Below are positions 23,621-32,292 of a stretch of 43,665 nucleotides of DNA, in pieces (the stretch's first letter is position 1; each line of letters starts with the position of its first letter). Source of the DNA: Flavobacteriales bacterium. GTDB taxonomy: Bacteria > Bacteroidota > Bacteroidia > Flavobacteriales_D > Sanyastnellaceae. The DNA lies in NCBI GenBank assembly GCA_027488435.1, contig JAIYBR010000221.1:1-43665 (forward strand), read 5' to 3'. The notes beneath the pieces were generated by a model that searched no databases, was not told the DNA's origin, and saw only the letters and a list, made by a program, of their open reading frames with translations. The position numbers and the translations under genes are program-made.

Positions 23621-26107
23621 ATGAAAAAAACTGTGTTCACCCGATTGGTACTCATGACGCTCTGCGCCTTGGGTTTGCATGTGGCTCGTGGACAATATGA
23701 GGCAAAATCGCTTAGCGCTCTGCGAGTGGAGGAGTTGCCCAAATTGGATGGCTTTCTCGATGATTCATGCTGGTTACATGCATCAGTAGCGGGAGATTTT
23801 ATTATGGATTCACCAACTCCAGGGGTGCCTCTTTCGCAGTCAACCGAGGTGCGGGTGCTTTACCACGATGATGCACTATATATCGGTATCATGTGTTACG
23901 ATTCTTCGCCCGATAGTATCTTACGCGAGTTGTGTGGTCGCGACAAGACTTGCAATACAGATTATGCCGGAGTAGTATTCAGTTGTTATCGCGATGGTAT
24001 GAATGGATTTGCTTTTTATGCAACACCTAATGGAGAGCAATACGACGCGCGCCTGGATAATAATGGTGATGACCCGAGCTGGAATGCTGTGTGGTATTCC
24101 AAAGCTAGAATCGTGGAAAACGGTTGGTCATTGGAAATGAAAATTCCATTTGCGGCCATTCGTTTTCCTGATCTTTTGGAACAAACATGGAATATCAATT
24201 TTGAACGTGACATCCGCAGAACACGCCATCATGGCTATTGGCGCGGGGTCGACCCGATGGTGGCAGGCACTCTCACTCAAATGGGCACTTTGACGGGAAT
24301 TCGGAATATTAAACCACCACGGCGTATATTTTTATTCCCATACACATCGGGCTATTACAATACGGAGGGCAGTGATACGGGTGAATCAACGAAATCGATG
24401 AGCTATAATTTTGGTCTCGACCTCAAGCTTGGTTTGAATGATGCATTTCCCCTCGATGCAGCATTGCTTCCTGCTTTTGGGCAGACAATCAGCGACCAGC
24501 AAGTGTTGAACCTTAGCGCGTATGAATTGCAGTTTGCCGATAACAGACAGTTTTTTACGGAAGGAACAGAGCTTTTCTCGAAGGGAAATCTGTTTTATTC
24601 ACGTCGAATTGGATTTGAAAGGCCGCTTCGTTTTTTTGATGCATACAGCAATTTGAATGCGCATGAAATTGTAACTGAAAATCCGTCGAAAGATCAAGTC
24701 ATCAATGCAATGAAAATATCCGGTCGCAACAAGCACAAGTTGGGAATAGGGTTTTTCAATGCGGTGACAGCGCCAAGCGAGGCTATGGTACTAGATACCC
24801 TGAACGGACAGAAGCGAACGGTTAGTACATCGAGCCTTTCTAATTACAACGTTACGGTGCTCGATCAGGTGCTGCCTAATAACTCGTTTGTGTCTCTTAT
24901 CAATACCAACGTCTTGCGAAACGGTTCAGATTATGACGTCAACGTTTTGGGAACTTCTTTCGATTTGCGTAACAAGGCTAATTTATTCAGCATCTCGGGC
25001 AATGCTGCATTCAACTTGAAATCGGGCTTGGCCAACAACATAAGTTCAACGAGCCGAAACGGGTTCAGAGAGGATGTGTCTATTAGTAAGATCAGTGGCA
25101 ACTGGACATCATCCATTGGTCAGTGGCTGGAATCAGACACCTACGACCCAACAGACTTGGGCTTTCTGGAGGCCAACAATTCTGCAGGAGCGTGGCTATC
25201 GAATGGATATAGTATTTTCAAGCCGTTTGGAAGGTTTAACAGGATGTGGAGCGATTTAACCATCATGTGGGAAAATTTGTATGCGCCTCGCCGATTTTCA
25301 TCGCTTACTTATGAAGGTTCCGCCGGTATTACAACCAGAAAATTTAATACGTGGGGAATCAATATCGATGGCAGCCCAATTCGGGGAAATGACTTTTTTG
25401 AACCGCGGGTTTGGGGAAGATCTTTCAGGACATTTACCAACTCAATGCTTTACGGTTGGTACAGCAGCGATTACAGAAAGCGAATTGCAATCGACGTAGG
25501 AACGGGTTATGGGTTTTACGAGGATAAAGCGCGTTTTCGATATAATTTCAGGATTTCCCCGCGCATTCGGTTCAATGATCATCTTTTCTTGAATTATGTG
25601 TATAGTTACCAAAGCCATGTCAACGATATTGGTTTTGCATACACCTTTGAAGATGAAGCCCAATCAGAACCGCTTTTTGGAAAAAGAAATGTCATTTCGC
25701 ATACAAACGTACTTTCGCTGAAGTATGCGCTAAATGCTTTTGCTGTTATTAATGCGCGTGTACGACATTATTGGGGTTACACTGTTTTCAATGAGTTTTA
25801 TTCCTTGACCGATTCCGGCGATCTTCAGCAAACCCAAAATTCCGGGGAGAACCAGAACTTCAACTCATACACTGTAGACCTCATTTTTACGTGGATCTTT
25901 ACTCCTGGCAGCGAGCTGAATCTGGTCTGGAAAAATGATATTTCAGCTTTTGACAATTCGGTGCCCGGCTCGCTATCGGAAGACATTCAGTATACCCTCG
26001 GACTTCCTCAAAATAATAGTTTTAGCCTCAAGTTAATTTGGTTTTTGGACTACCATGCTGTTCATCATAGGTTGAGTCATGGTTTTCAGCGTGATAGGTC
26101 GTCGTAA
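23621..26107 (+). CDS. DUF5916 outer-membrane barrel protein with CBM9-like domain
   Basis: The product is 828 residues from the ATG at 23621, with a signal peptide ending near ARGQ (residue 24). Residues of about 35-225 form a CBM9-like beta-sandwich (LPKLDGFLDDSCW, LYIGIMCYDS, GFAFYATPNGEQYDAR, GWSLEMKIPFAAIRFP). The rest is the DUF5916 region, which is probably an outer-membrane beta barrel (FLFPYTSGYYN, FFTEGTELFSKGNLFYSRRIG). Family members are widespread in Bacteroidota and of unknown function. They usually end at the aromatic strand SLKLxxFLDY; here 17 further residues follow, including His-, Arg- and Ser-rich HAVHHRLSHGFQRDRSS, which is unusual for a barrel C-terminus. The gene is divergent from the TonB receptor. 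Confidence 0.88.
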   Translation: MKKTVFTRLVLMTLCALGLHVARGQYEAKSLSALRVEELPKLDGFLDDSCWLHASVAGDFIMDSPTPGVPLSQSTEVRVLYHDDALYIGIMCYDSSPDSILRELCGRDKTCNTDYAGVVFSCYRDGMNGFAFYATPNGEQYDARLDNNGDDPSWNAVWYSKARIVENGWSLEMKIPFAAIRFPDLLEQTWNINFERDIRRTRHHGYWRGVDPMVAGTLTQMGTLTGIRNIKPPRRIFLFPYTSGYYNTEGSDTGESTKSMSYNFGLDLKLGLNDAFPLDAALLPAFGQTISDQQVLNLSAYELQFADNRQFFTEGTELFSKGNLFYSRRIGFERPLRFFDAYSNLNAHEIVTENPSKDQVINAMKISGRNKHKLGIGFFNAVTAPSEAMVLDTLNGQKRTVSTSSLSNYNVTVLDQVLPNNSFVSLINTNVLRNGSDYDVNVLGTSFDLRNKANLFSISGNAAFNLKSGLANNISSTSRNGFREDVSISKISGNWTSSIGQWLESDTYDPTDLGFLEANNSAGAWLSNGYSIFKPFGRFNRMWSDLTIMWENLYAPRRFSSLTYEGSAGITTRKFNTWGINIDGSPIRGNDFFEPRVWGRSFRTFTNSMLYGWYSSDYRKRIAIDVGTGYGFYEDKARFRYNFRISPRIRFNDHLFLNYVYSYQSHVNDIGFAYTFEDEAQSEPLFGKRNVISHTNVLSLKYALNAFAVINARVRHYWGYTVFNEFYSLTDSGDLQQTQNSGENQNFNSYTVDLIFTWIFTPGSELNLVWKNDISAFDNSVPGSLSEDIQYTLGLPQNNSFSLKLIWFLDYHAVHHRLSHGFQRDRSS

Positions 26108-26175
26108 ACTCCGATAAGTGATTTTTTGGATAAGACGTGCAACCTATGGCGCACTCCCTTAGTTTTATAGTCGAC

Positions 26176-26733
26176 ATGCCAAACAGCAGAGACATAATTG
26201 AAGGGTGCATTCGCGGCGAGAAAAACGCTCAGGATCGTCTTTACAAGCAATACTCCTCGCTGCTCTATGGTATATGTCTTCGGTATGCCGGTAATAAGAT
26301 GGAGGCCCAGGATGTGTTGCAAGAGGTATTTGTGAAGATTTACAACAATATCGCGAGCTACAATCACCAGGGGAGCTTTGAGGGCTGGCTTCGCCGAATC
26401 GCAGTAAATACCTCTATTACTAATTATCGCCGCAATTTAAAGCATGCTTTTCAGAAGGACGTAGATGATTTGACCAGGATGAATGAAGAGCCCGCTGCTT
26501 ATGAGGATTCGGAGTATACCGCTGAAGAGTTGATGTCATGCATTGAGAAACTGCCAATGGGCTACAAGACCATCTTCAATCTGTATGTGGTAGAAGGTTT
26601 TATGCACAAGGAAATCAGTGAAATGCTCAACATCGATGTGAATACGTCCAAGTCGCAACTTTCAAGAGCAAAAGTTTACCTGCAACGAGAACTAAAAACT
26701 ATAGCAACCGTAATAAAAGAACATCATGTCTGA
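26176..26733 (+). CDS. ECF RNA polymerase sigma factor
   Basis: The product is 185 residues from the ATG at 26176; upstream GTG (26137) and ATG (26146) codons are possible, but the family normally begins close to the SRDIIEGCIRGEKNAQ segment. Region 2 shows YKQYSSLLYGICLRYAGN and AQDVLQEVFVKIYNNI, followed by GSFEGWLRRIAVNTSI. Region 4 shows LPMGYKTIFNLYVVEGFMHKEISEMLNID and TSKSQLSRAKVYLQ. This is an alternative sigma factor that probably responds to envelope signals. Its last 8 bases overlap the next gene, which encodes a single-span membrane protein, a typical sigma/anti-sigma pairing. Confidence 0.92.
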   Translation: MPNSRDIIEGCIRGEKNAQDRLYKQYSSLLYGICLRYAGNKMEAQDVLQEVFVKIYNNIASYNHQGSFEGWLRRIAVNTSITNYRRNLKHAFQKDVDDLTRMNEEPAAYEDSEYTAEELMSCIEKLPMGYKTIFNLYVVEGFMHKEISEMLNIDVNTSKSQLSRAKVYLQRELKTIATVIKEHHV

Positions 26734-27280
26734 AGATCGTTTTTTCCAGAACATACATTCCGTATTGGTTGAATACAAACCGGAGGTTCCTCATTCTGTT
26801 TACAAGGGCGTGAGGAAAAAATTGTGGTGGTCAAATTTCACAAGGATTAGTGCTACTCGCTTCAATATCTGGTATGCTGTGCTCATTGTTACAGCTGCAT
26901 CGCTGTTGATTAACCTCAGGATGAAGGATGCAACACCGGTGCTCGATGGCCCTTCATCGGCCCAGTCGGAAACACCTAGCGTCAGCAACCAGGAATTGCC
27001 CGCTTCTCATGCACCCGAGGTCAATTCGGGTGCGCAATCCATAGAATTGACCAGCAAAGAGATATCGCCCAAATCTTCTCGTCAAGCGTCCTCCTCTGAA
27101 GCAATTCCAGAAAAGGAACCAACGGATGTTGTTAGAGATATGACCTCTGCAGAGACTCGTTCTGATGAAGCCAATTCTGAAGCGAGCTCAGTTGTTGGTA
27201 AGAAGGATTCTGTGCCACCTTCGGGCAAGGGAGTAAAGAAGGGTTTGAAAGTGAAGACTTTCCAGGTTTCGGATAAGTGA
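26726..27280 (+). CDS. Putative anti-sigma factor, single-pass membrane protein
   Basis: The product is 184 residues: an N-terminal cytoplasmic part of about 45 residues (MSEDRFFQNIHSVLVEYKPE...), one membrane helix (about residues 47-64) and a periplasmic tail of about 120 residues. The tail is low-complexity, rich in Ser, Glu, Pro and Ala, and ends in a basic patch (GKGVKKGLKVKTF). It has no zinc-binding HxxxCxxC motif. Overlap with the ECF sigma gene and the topology suggest an anti-sigma factor that holds the sigma factor at the membrane. This is inference from context; I recognise no named domain. Confidence 0.65.
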   Translation: MSEDRFFQNIHSVLVEYKPEVPHSVYKGVRKKLWWSNFTRISATRFNIWYAVLIVTAASLLINLRMKDATPVLDGPSSAQSETPSVSNQELPASHAPEVNSGAQSIELTSKEISPKSSRQASSSEAIPEKEPTDVVRDMTSAETRSDEANSEASSVVGKKDSVPPSGKGVKKGLKVKTFQVSDK

Positions 27281-27304
27281 GATTCTGTATCTTGCTCTGT
27301 CTAA

Positions 27305-28300
27305 TTGAAAATTGTGGGCAGTTTTAATTGGTATCGGATAATTTCATTTTTTTTGGTAGCTTCGATTAACGATGCTGCCTTTGCTGGTTTTTTGGAATAT
27401 GGTCCGTTATCGGATACGCTCATCATCGATTCTGATACCATATACATTGAGCAAGATGAAGTGACTATTGCCATTGATTCAGCCTTCCGCCAACCCGTTG
27501 TTCTGAAGCCCATGCGAAAACAGCTGTGGTGTGCTTCTATTTCAGCGGGAGTTCACAATACGTTGGCCACGGTCTTATCAAATTCAAATACGTTGCGTTT
27601 ACTCAATGATTTCGCAGGTTTACCTTCGCTCCTGCAGCCCAGCTTCAGCATTGGTGGTGAATTCGGGATGCGATTTCTTACCATCGAAGGAAATCAGGGG
27701 ACATTGGAACTAACAGCCTCTGCTGCTTTTGCGTTTAATAGAATAAGAATTGGTTACACTTCGCTGAAGTCTCCGCAGCAGTTGCAGGAAGACAGCATTG
27801 TTGCGTTTTCTTCGGATGCGAATGAACTACTGATGTCTTATTTTACAATTACGGAGCCACCGGATATTGGTGAGGTTGACACGTTGTCTATTGCACTGAA
27901 CAGTCCCGTGCTCGTTTACAATACCCGGGATGTCTTGGCTACAGTAAGAGCCACATTCAGTCGGGGGTTTAAGTATCCGCGCTTTTTCGTAGAAACGGGT
28001 GTAGCTAAAAGGTTTGTTCAAACAGCGAATACTAGTGACCCTTTCTATTTGATCAACGAGAAAGGAGAGTGGACCACCGTGACATCGGAAAAACTAGAGA
28101 AGCGCAACCTGCTTGTGCCTCATTTTGCGCTGGGAATTGAAAGAAATATCGGCGGTGAATTTTCTTCAAGTAATCGATTTATAACGCTCGGTGCTAGTGT
28201 AAGCGGATCGTTTCCCTCGGCCACTTTTAGCAGTAATGCGCTGCTCACAGTTGAGTTAAAGAGTGTCGGCGTGATGCTTTTTGCTCGTTGGTTTTTTTAG
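27305..28300 (+). CDS. Predicted outer-membrane beta-barrel protein, TTG start
   Basis: The 331-residue protein has a signal peptide (about residues 1-28: hydrophobic WYRIISFFLVASINDAAFA). The mature part has a short acidic N-terminal region (DTLIIDSDTIYIEQDEV) followed by alternating beta strands (SISAGVHNT, IGGEFGMRF, ATFSRGFKYPRFFVETGVAKRF, ITLGASVSGSF) and ends in Phe, as outer-membrane barrels do. No ATG occurs before residue 70, and the signal peptide needs the TTG at 27305 or the GTG at 27314 as start. It follows the sigma/anti-sigma pair by 24 bases and may belong to that operon, possibly as a regulated envelope component. No family recognised. Confidence 0.7.
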   Translation: MKIVGSFNWYRIISFFLVASINDAAFAGFLEYGPLSDTLIIDSDTIYIEQDEVTIAIDSAFRQPVVLKPMRKQLWCASISAGVHNTLATVLSNSNTLRLLNDFAGLPSLLQPSFSIGGEFGMRFLTIEGNQGTLELTASAAFAFNRIRIGYTSLKSPQQLQEDSIVAFSSDANELLMSYFTITEPPDIGEVDTLSIALNSPVLVYNTRDVLATVRATFSRGFKYPRFFVETGVAKRFVQTANTSDPFYLINEKGEWTTVTSEKLEKRNLLVPHFALGIERNIGGEFSSSNRFITLGASVSGSFPSATFSSNALLTVELKSVGVMLFARWFF

Positions 28301-28309
28301 TCATTTTAA

Positions 28310-28339
28310 TAATGTAATTATGCTATCTTAGCAACATTA
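28310..28339. other. Interrupted inverted repeat (TAATGT-n5-TGCTA-TCT-TAGCA-ACATTA)
   Basis: Inner arms TGCTA/TAGCA with a TCT loop are continued by outer arms TAATGT/ACATTA, with a 5-base bulge on the left. A T-tract does not follow, so it is a poor terminator. It overlaps a degenerate -7-like TATCTTAG (28324-28331), ahead of the T9SS cargo gene starting at 28352, so it may be an operator or a 5'-leader hairpin. Confidence 0.35.
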
Positions 28340-28351
28340 CAAGAGCTAATC

Positions 28352-29377
28352 ATGAGAAGTTTGCTTTTAATTTTCATGGCTTCATTGCCAATGATTCTCC
28401 GAGCTCAACTCGACAATGGGAGTTTTGAATCGATTAGTTCTATGCCCAATGGTTTAGGTCAATGGCAAAGAGCAACAGGATGGTCGAATGCAGGAAGCAG
28501 TGAATCAACGCCCGATCTTCTTCACTACGATGCGGTAAGTTCTTGCGATTTGCCTGAGACATCAATGGGGATCGTTCAATCATTTGATGGTGATGCCGTG
28601 ATGGGGCTTGCCATTTGTGGTCGATCAAATACAAACGTGCGAGAATACATCAGCACACGACTTTCTGAGCCCCTTGTTGCTGGTAAACCTTACGCTGTTG
28701 CTTTTCGAATGACGAATGGTAGTCATTTACCGACATCTCAGGCAGGGCTCGCCGTGAACGGGATAGGAATCCACTTTGGTATGTCACCTGCGATGCAGAC
28801 AGGCACAAATCCAATCAGCACACAGCCTCAATTGAAAATAGAGTCAACCGTCTATTCCTCTGAATGGCAGACGTTTCTCTTTACTTTTTATCCGCAAGAA
28901 GCTTACGAGTATATGACGGTCGGATTGTTTGGTGAAGATGCCGATAAGAATATACAGATTTTCAGAGGCACCAATCCAAGCGTAGCCTACTACTTCTTCG
29001 ATTACTTCACTATTGAACCACTTTGGTCGAATGGTGAGGAAGTAGAGGAGGAGGATAGCTCTAAGGTGGTTCTTGAGCCCATTTCAGGAGGGGGGCAGTT
29101 TTTTATACCGAATACATTTACGCCGAATGGCGATGGTAATAATGATCGTTTTATTCCCATTTCATACAGTGAAAAGGAGTGGACGGTAGAAGTCTTTAGC
29201 CCGTGGGGAACCAAAGTGTTTGATTCAAATCAGCTAACCAATGGGTGGGATGGTGCCTTTGAAGGTTCCCCATGCTCTCCGGGTGCCTATGTCTGGCAGA
29301 TCACATATTGGAGAAATCTGCCCAATGGTAAAAGACAACGTGAGGATAGGAGGGGAATGTTTCATTTGGTGCGTTGA
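28352..29377 (+). CDS. T9SS type B (CHU_C) sorting-signal protein with jelly-roll domain
   Basis: The 341-residue secreted protein has a signal peptide (cleaved near LRAQ, residue 19). Residues of about 20-225 resemble a carbohydrate-binding-like jelly roll (LDNGSFESISS, ATGWSNAG, REYISTRLSEPLVAGKPYAVAFRM). An acidic linker (EEVEEEDSS, about 230-238) follows, then the gliding-motility-associated C-terminal domain (about 250-341: FFIPNTFTPNGDGNNDRF, WGTKVFDS, WDGAFEGSPCSPGAYVW). This CHU_C domain directs proteins through the type IX secretion system to the cell surface, so the protein is probably exported across the outer membrane. The binding target is unknown. The preceding gap contains an inverted repeat. 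Confidence 0.9.
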   Translation: MRSLLLIFMASLPMILRAQLDNGSFESISSMPNGLGQWQRATGWSNAGSSESTPDLLHYDAVSSCDLPETSMGIVQSFDGDAVMGLAICGRSNTNVREYISTRLSEPLVAGKPYAVAFRMTNGSHLPTSQAGLAVNGIGIHFGMSPAMQTGTNPISTQPQLKIESTVYSSEWQTFLFTFYPQEAYEYMTVGLFGEDADKNIQIFRGTNPSVAYYFFDYFTIEPLWSNGEEVEEEDSSKVVLEPISGGGQFFIPNTFTPNGDGNNDRFIPISYSEKEWTVEVFSPWGTKVFDSNQLTNGWDGAFEGSPCSPGAYVWQITYWRNLPNGKRQREDRRGMFHLVR

Positions 29378-29407
29378 ATAACAATGTAAATGGCCGTGGC
29401 TTGTCCT

Positions 29408-29415
29408 TAATTTCG
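29408..29415 (+). promoter_or_regulatory. Possible leaderless promoter of bshC (TAATTTCG)
   Basis: TAATTTCG has one mismatch to TAnnTTTG and ends 4 bases before the ATG at 29420. The 42-base gap after the previous gene has no clear -33 element. Confidence 0.3.
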
Positions 29416-29419
29416 CCTC

Positions 29420-30994
29420 ATGCCGCTCAATTCCTTTCCTGATATCGATTTCAGAAAGCTAAATCCTCTTGTAGTCGATTATTGTAAGGCCAATGCTCAA
29501 GTTAGGACCTTCTATGAGATTGAGCCTTCGCTGCATGCAATTGCGCGCTATGCCAATGAGCGACACTTTTCTTCAAAGGAGTATGACGCTCTTCACTCGG
29601 TTTTATTGAATCAATATGCCAAGTTGGTATCCATTCGGCAGGTCAATGACAACATCCAAGCATTTGCTGATGGTGATGCCATTTGCGTTTCCACAGGACA
29701 TCAGTTGTGTCTTTTCGGAGGTCCGGCATATTTCTTTTATAAAATTATTAGTACAATCAAACTTGCTCAGAATCTTCAATCGCTTGTTCCAACGAAGAAG
29801 GTAGTTCCTGTTTTTTGGCTTGCTAGTGAAGACCATGATCGAGAGGAGATCAATCATACATTTCAAAACGGAGCACGTATTGAATGGAATACAAATCAAA
29901 CGGGTGCAGTTGGACGTTTTACTCTGAATGGATTTGAAGATGTGTTCCAGCGGTGGCTCGATTCGGTTCACGATGAGGGGCTGCGCAAAACACTCCTCGA
30001 GATGTGGAGTCGGGCAATGCAAGTAAATGCATGGTCTGAATTAACCCAATCATGGGTGCATGAGTGTTTCGGTGAATGGGGATTGGTTGTTATCAATCCG
30101 GATGATGCCCGGCTGAAGCAGATGTTTGTGCCCATAGTAAAGCGTGAGCTACTAGAAGGTATTGCCTTCTCATGCGTGGGTAGATCGAATGAAATGCTTG
30201 TGCGGCATGGTTATAACGTTCAGGTGAATCCAAGAGAAATTAATCTGTTCTACTTGAGCCCAAACTCGAGGGTGCGCATCGAAAGAGCAGCCGATACTTG
30301 GCATACGACCGATATGCAACGCACCTGGAGCGAGTCTGAATTGATGGAAGAAGTAGACATGCATCCCGAAAATTTCAGTCCCAATGTGTTGCTTCGACCT
30401 CTTTATCAGGAAACCATTTTACCCAACGTAGCGTACGTTGGTGGTCCGGGCGAATTAGCCTACTGGCTTCAATTAAATGCGTTGTTTACCGAATGTAAAA
30501 TGATCATGCCGGCATTGGTGTTGCGCGACTCTGCAATTATTTTGTCACAGGCGACCGGTAAGCGTCTTTCTAAATTGGGATTGAAAGCAAGCGATTTGCT
30601 TAGCGATAAGCAAGAACTTATCACAGCTCTTGCCGGCGACAAGCCCGATTTCTCGAATGAAAAGAAAGAGCTTGTCATACTGTTTGAGCGACTGGCCGAG
30701 CGAATTGGGAAAGTTGAACCGACCCTCGTGGCAACAACAATGGCCGATGCGCAACGCGCTTTAGCGGGCATCGATCAGTTGCAAGCCAAAACTTGGAAGG
30801 CAATTAAAATGAAGGAAGAGCAAAAGCTGACCGCTCTCGAAAAAATCTGGGAAGAGATATATCCATCCAATAACTGGCAGGAGCGCTCACAAAATATCTT
30901 GAAGGAAACCTTGGCAAACGACAAAGAAATGATTCGACAATTGTTCAATGCGTTTCAACCTCCGAAAAGTACGCTTGTGATTATTGAGAGTTAA
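29420..30994 (+). CDS. bshC: Putative cysteine ligase BshC (bacillithiol biosynthesis)
   Basis: BshC adds cysteine to glucosaminyl-malate in the last step of bacillithiol synthesis. The 524-residue product has the family marks CVSTGHQLCLFGGPAYFFYK (about residues 89-108), KVVPVFWLASEDHDREEINH near 130-150, NVLLRPLYQETILPNVAYVGGPGELAYW (about 335-362) and a helical C-terminal region. Length and order of motifs fit. The other bsh genes are elsewhere, which is usual. The stop shares a TTAA with the convergent ruvX stop (4-base overlap), and no terminator lies between them. Confidence 0.92.
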   Translation: MPLNSFPDIDFRKLNPLVVDYCKANAQVRTFYEIEPSLHAIARYANERHFSSKEYDALHSVLLNQYAKLVSIRQVNDNIQAFADGDAICVSTGHQLCLFGGPAYFFYKIISTIKLAQNLQSLVPTKKVVPVFWLASEDHDREEINHTFQNGARIEWNTNQTGAVGRFTLNGFEDVFQRWLDSVHDEGLRKTLLEMWSRAMQVNAWSELTQSWVHECFGEWGLVVINPDDARLKQMFVPIVKRELLEGIAFSCVGRSNEMLVRHGYNVQVNPREINLFYLSPNSRVRIERAADTWHTTDMQRTWSESELMEEVDMHPENFSPNVLLRPLYQETILPNVAYVGGPGELAYWLQLNALFTECKMIMPALVLRDSAIILSQATGKRLSKLGLKASDLLSDKQELITALAGDKPDFSNEKKELVILFERLAERIGKVEPTLVATTMADAQRALAGIDQLQAKTWKAIKMKEEQKLTALEKIWEEIYPSNNWQERSQNILKETLANDKEMIRQLFNAFQPPKSTLVIIES

Positions 30995-31407
30995 GTGTGG
31001 TGATAGTCGAGCCATGATTGAAGGAGAATGGCCGCACTTATTTTATCGAGGTTTCCCTTATCTCGACGTGTGCTTTGCTTTGCCCCTGAAGTGATTAAAG
31101 CCTGAGAAGCCATTTTACTCGTAAACATTTCATTCACTCGATGGATTCTGATTTTTACATTTTGTGCTGCAAGCTTTTGCACAAACTCGAGTTGCAAGCC
31201 TGTGATTTCTGAATCTTCTCCATTGAGGTATTTAGCTTCGCCGACGACAACGTCTTCTATTTTTTCTTTCTCGATTAGTTTTTTCAGATACTGCAGAGCC
31301 CCGCTGCTGGGGATAGTCTCTAACGGTGAGGCAATGATGCGCGCCGAATCGGTCATGGCGAGCCCTATGCGAACTGTTCCGAAATCGATGCCCAATGCTT
31401 TACTCAT
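30991..31407 (-). CDS. ruvX: Putative pre-16S rRNA nuclease / Holliday junction resolvase RuvX (YqgF)
   Basis: The 138-residue YqgF protein has an RNase H-like fold: KALGIDFGTVRIGLAMTD at the N-terminus with Asp8, VVVGEAKYLNG, RVNEMFTSKMASQAL (usually DERLTT) and RRDKGNLDKISAAILLQSWLD with the C-terminal acidic residue. It is implicated in 16S rRNA 5'-end maturation. The reading frame stays open for 180 further codons upstream, but that stretch runs antisense through dapD. The ATG at 31407 is the first start giving a normal YqgF. It is divergent from dapD (57-base gap) and convergent with bshC. Confidence 0.92.
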   Translation of the reverse strand: MSKALGIDFGTVRIGLAMTDSARIIASPLETIPSSGALQYLKKLIEKEKIEDVVVGEAKYLNGEDSEITGLQLEFVQKLAAQNVKIRIHRVNEMFTSKMASQALITSGAKQSTRRDKGNLDKISAAILLQSWLDYHHT

Positions 31408-31440
31408 GATGATTATTTCAGGTTGTGAATATGCACCAAC

Positions 31441-31448
31441 TATTTTTG
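31441..31448 (+). promoter_or_regulatory. -7 box TATTTTTG upstream of dapD
   Basis: A perfect TAnnTTTG box ends 16 bases before the dapD ATG, in the 57-base gap divergent to ruvX. The nearest TTG (31423-31425) is closer than the usual spacing. Confidence 0.45.
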
Positions 31449-31464
31449 ACCAAATAAATCGAAG

Positions 31465-32283
31465 ATGACCAATTTGCAATCGATCATTGAATATGCATGG
31501 GATAACCGTGAAGCCCTTCAGGAGAATGAGGCCCAACAAGCTGTTCGCGAAGTAATCGAAAAACTGGATAAGGGTGAGTTGCGAGTAGCCAATCCGAATG
31601 AGAACGGAGGCTGGGATGTCAACGAATGGATTAAAAAGGCGGTGGTCATGTATTTTCCCATTCAGCAAATGAGAACGATGGAGGCGGGACCGATGGAGTT
31701 TCACGACAAAATGGAGCTCAAGCGAAACTATGCGACACTTGGAGTGCGCGTTGTGCCTCATGCTGTAGCTCGCTATGGCGCGTACTTGGCACCCGGCGTT
31801 ATTATGATGCCGAGCTATGTAAACATCGGTGCGTATGTCGATGCAGGAACGATGGTCGACACTTGGGCTACTGTAGGAAGTTGCGCGCAAATAGGGAAGA
31901 ACGTTCACTTGAGTGGTGGTGTTGGAATTGGAGGTGTTCTCGAACCGCTGCAAGCGGCGCCGGTAATTATTGAAGATGGTGCATTCATTGGATCGCGAGC
32001 AATTGTCGTGGAAGGAGTGCGAGTAGGGAAGGAGGCAGTGTTGGGCGCCAACGTAGTGCTCACGAAGACCACACGCATCATCGATGTGAGCGGTCCCGAG
32101 CCCGTTTCGTTTACAGGTGAAATCCCGGATCGCTCGGTGGTCATTCCGGGCGTGGTCAACAAATCATTTCCCGCCGGAGAATTCGGCGTGCCCTGTGCTC
32201 TCATCATAGGAAAACGCAAAGCCAGCACCGATTTGAAAACATCACTCAACGACGCTCTGCGCGATTTCAATGTATCAGCCTAA
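31465..32283 (+). CDS. dapD: 2,3,4,5-tetrahydropyridine-2,6-dicarboxylate N-succinyltransferase
   Basis: DapD succinylates tetrahydrodipicolinate in the lysine/diaminopimelate pathway. The 272-residue length matches the classical enzyme. The N-terminal helical domain contains IIEYAWDNREAL and the GWDVNEWIKKAVVMYF segment. The left-handed beta-helix contains hexapeptide repeats, including VMMPSYVNIGAYVDAG-type and WATVGSCAQIGKNVHLSGGVGIGGVLEP sequences, with the active-site region around ARYGAYLAPG. The use of DapD indicates the succinylase branch of lysine synthesis. It is the first gene of a unit with the GT9 glycosyltransferase (9-base gap) and GSCFA genes. Confidence 0.97.
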   Translation: MTNLQSIIEYAWDNREALQENEAQQAVREVIEKLDKGELRVANPNENGGWDVNEWIKKAVVMYFPIQQMRTMEAGPMEFHDKMELKRNYATLGVRVVPHAVARYGAYLAPGVIMMPSYVNIGAYVDAGTMVDTWATVGSCAQIGKNVHLSGGVGIGGVLEPLQAAPVIIEDGAFIGSRAIVVEGVRVGKEAVLGANVVLTKTTRIIDVSGPEPVSFTGEIPDRSVVIPGVVNKSFPAGEFGVPCALIIGKRKASTDLKTSLNDALRDFNVSA

Positions 32284-32292
32284 GTTCCACAC

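Noticed and set aside
31408-31953. A 180-codon N-terminal extension of RuvX
   Set aside because: The frame is open, but it runs antisense through dapD, has no YqgF similarity, and the ATG at 31407 gives a protein of normal size.
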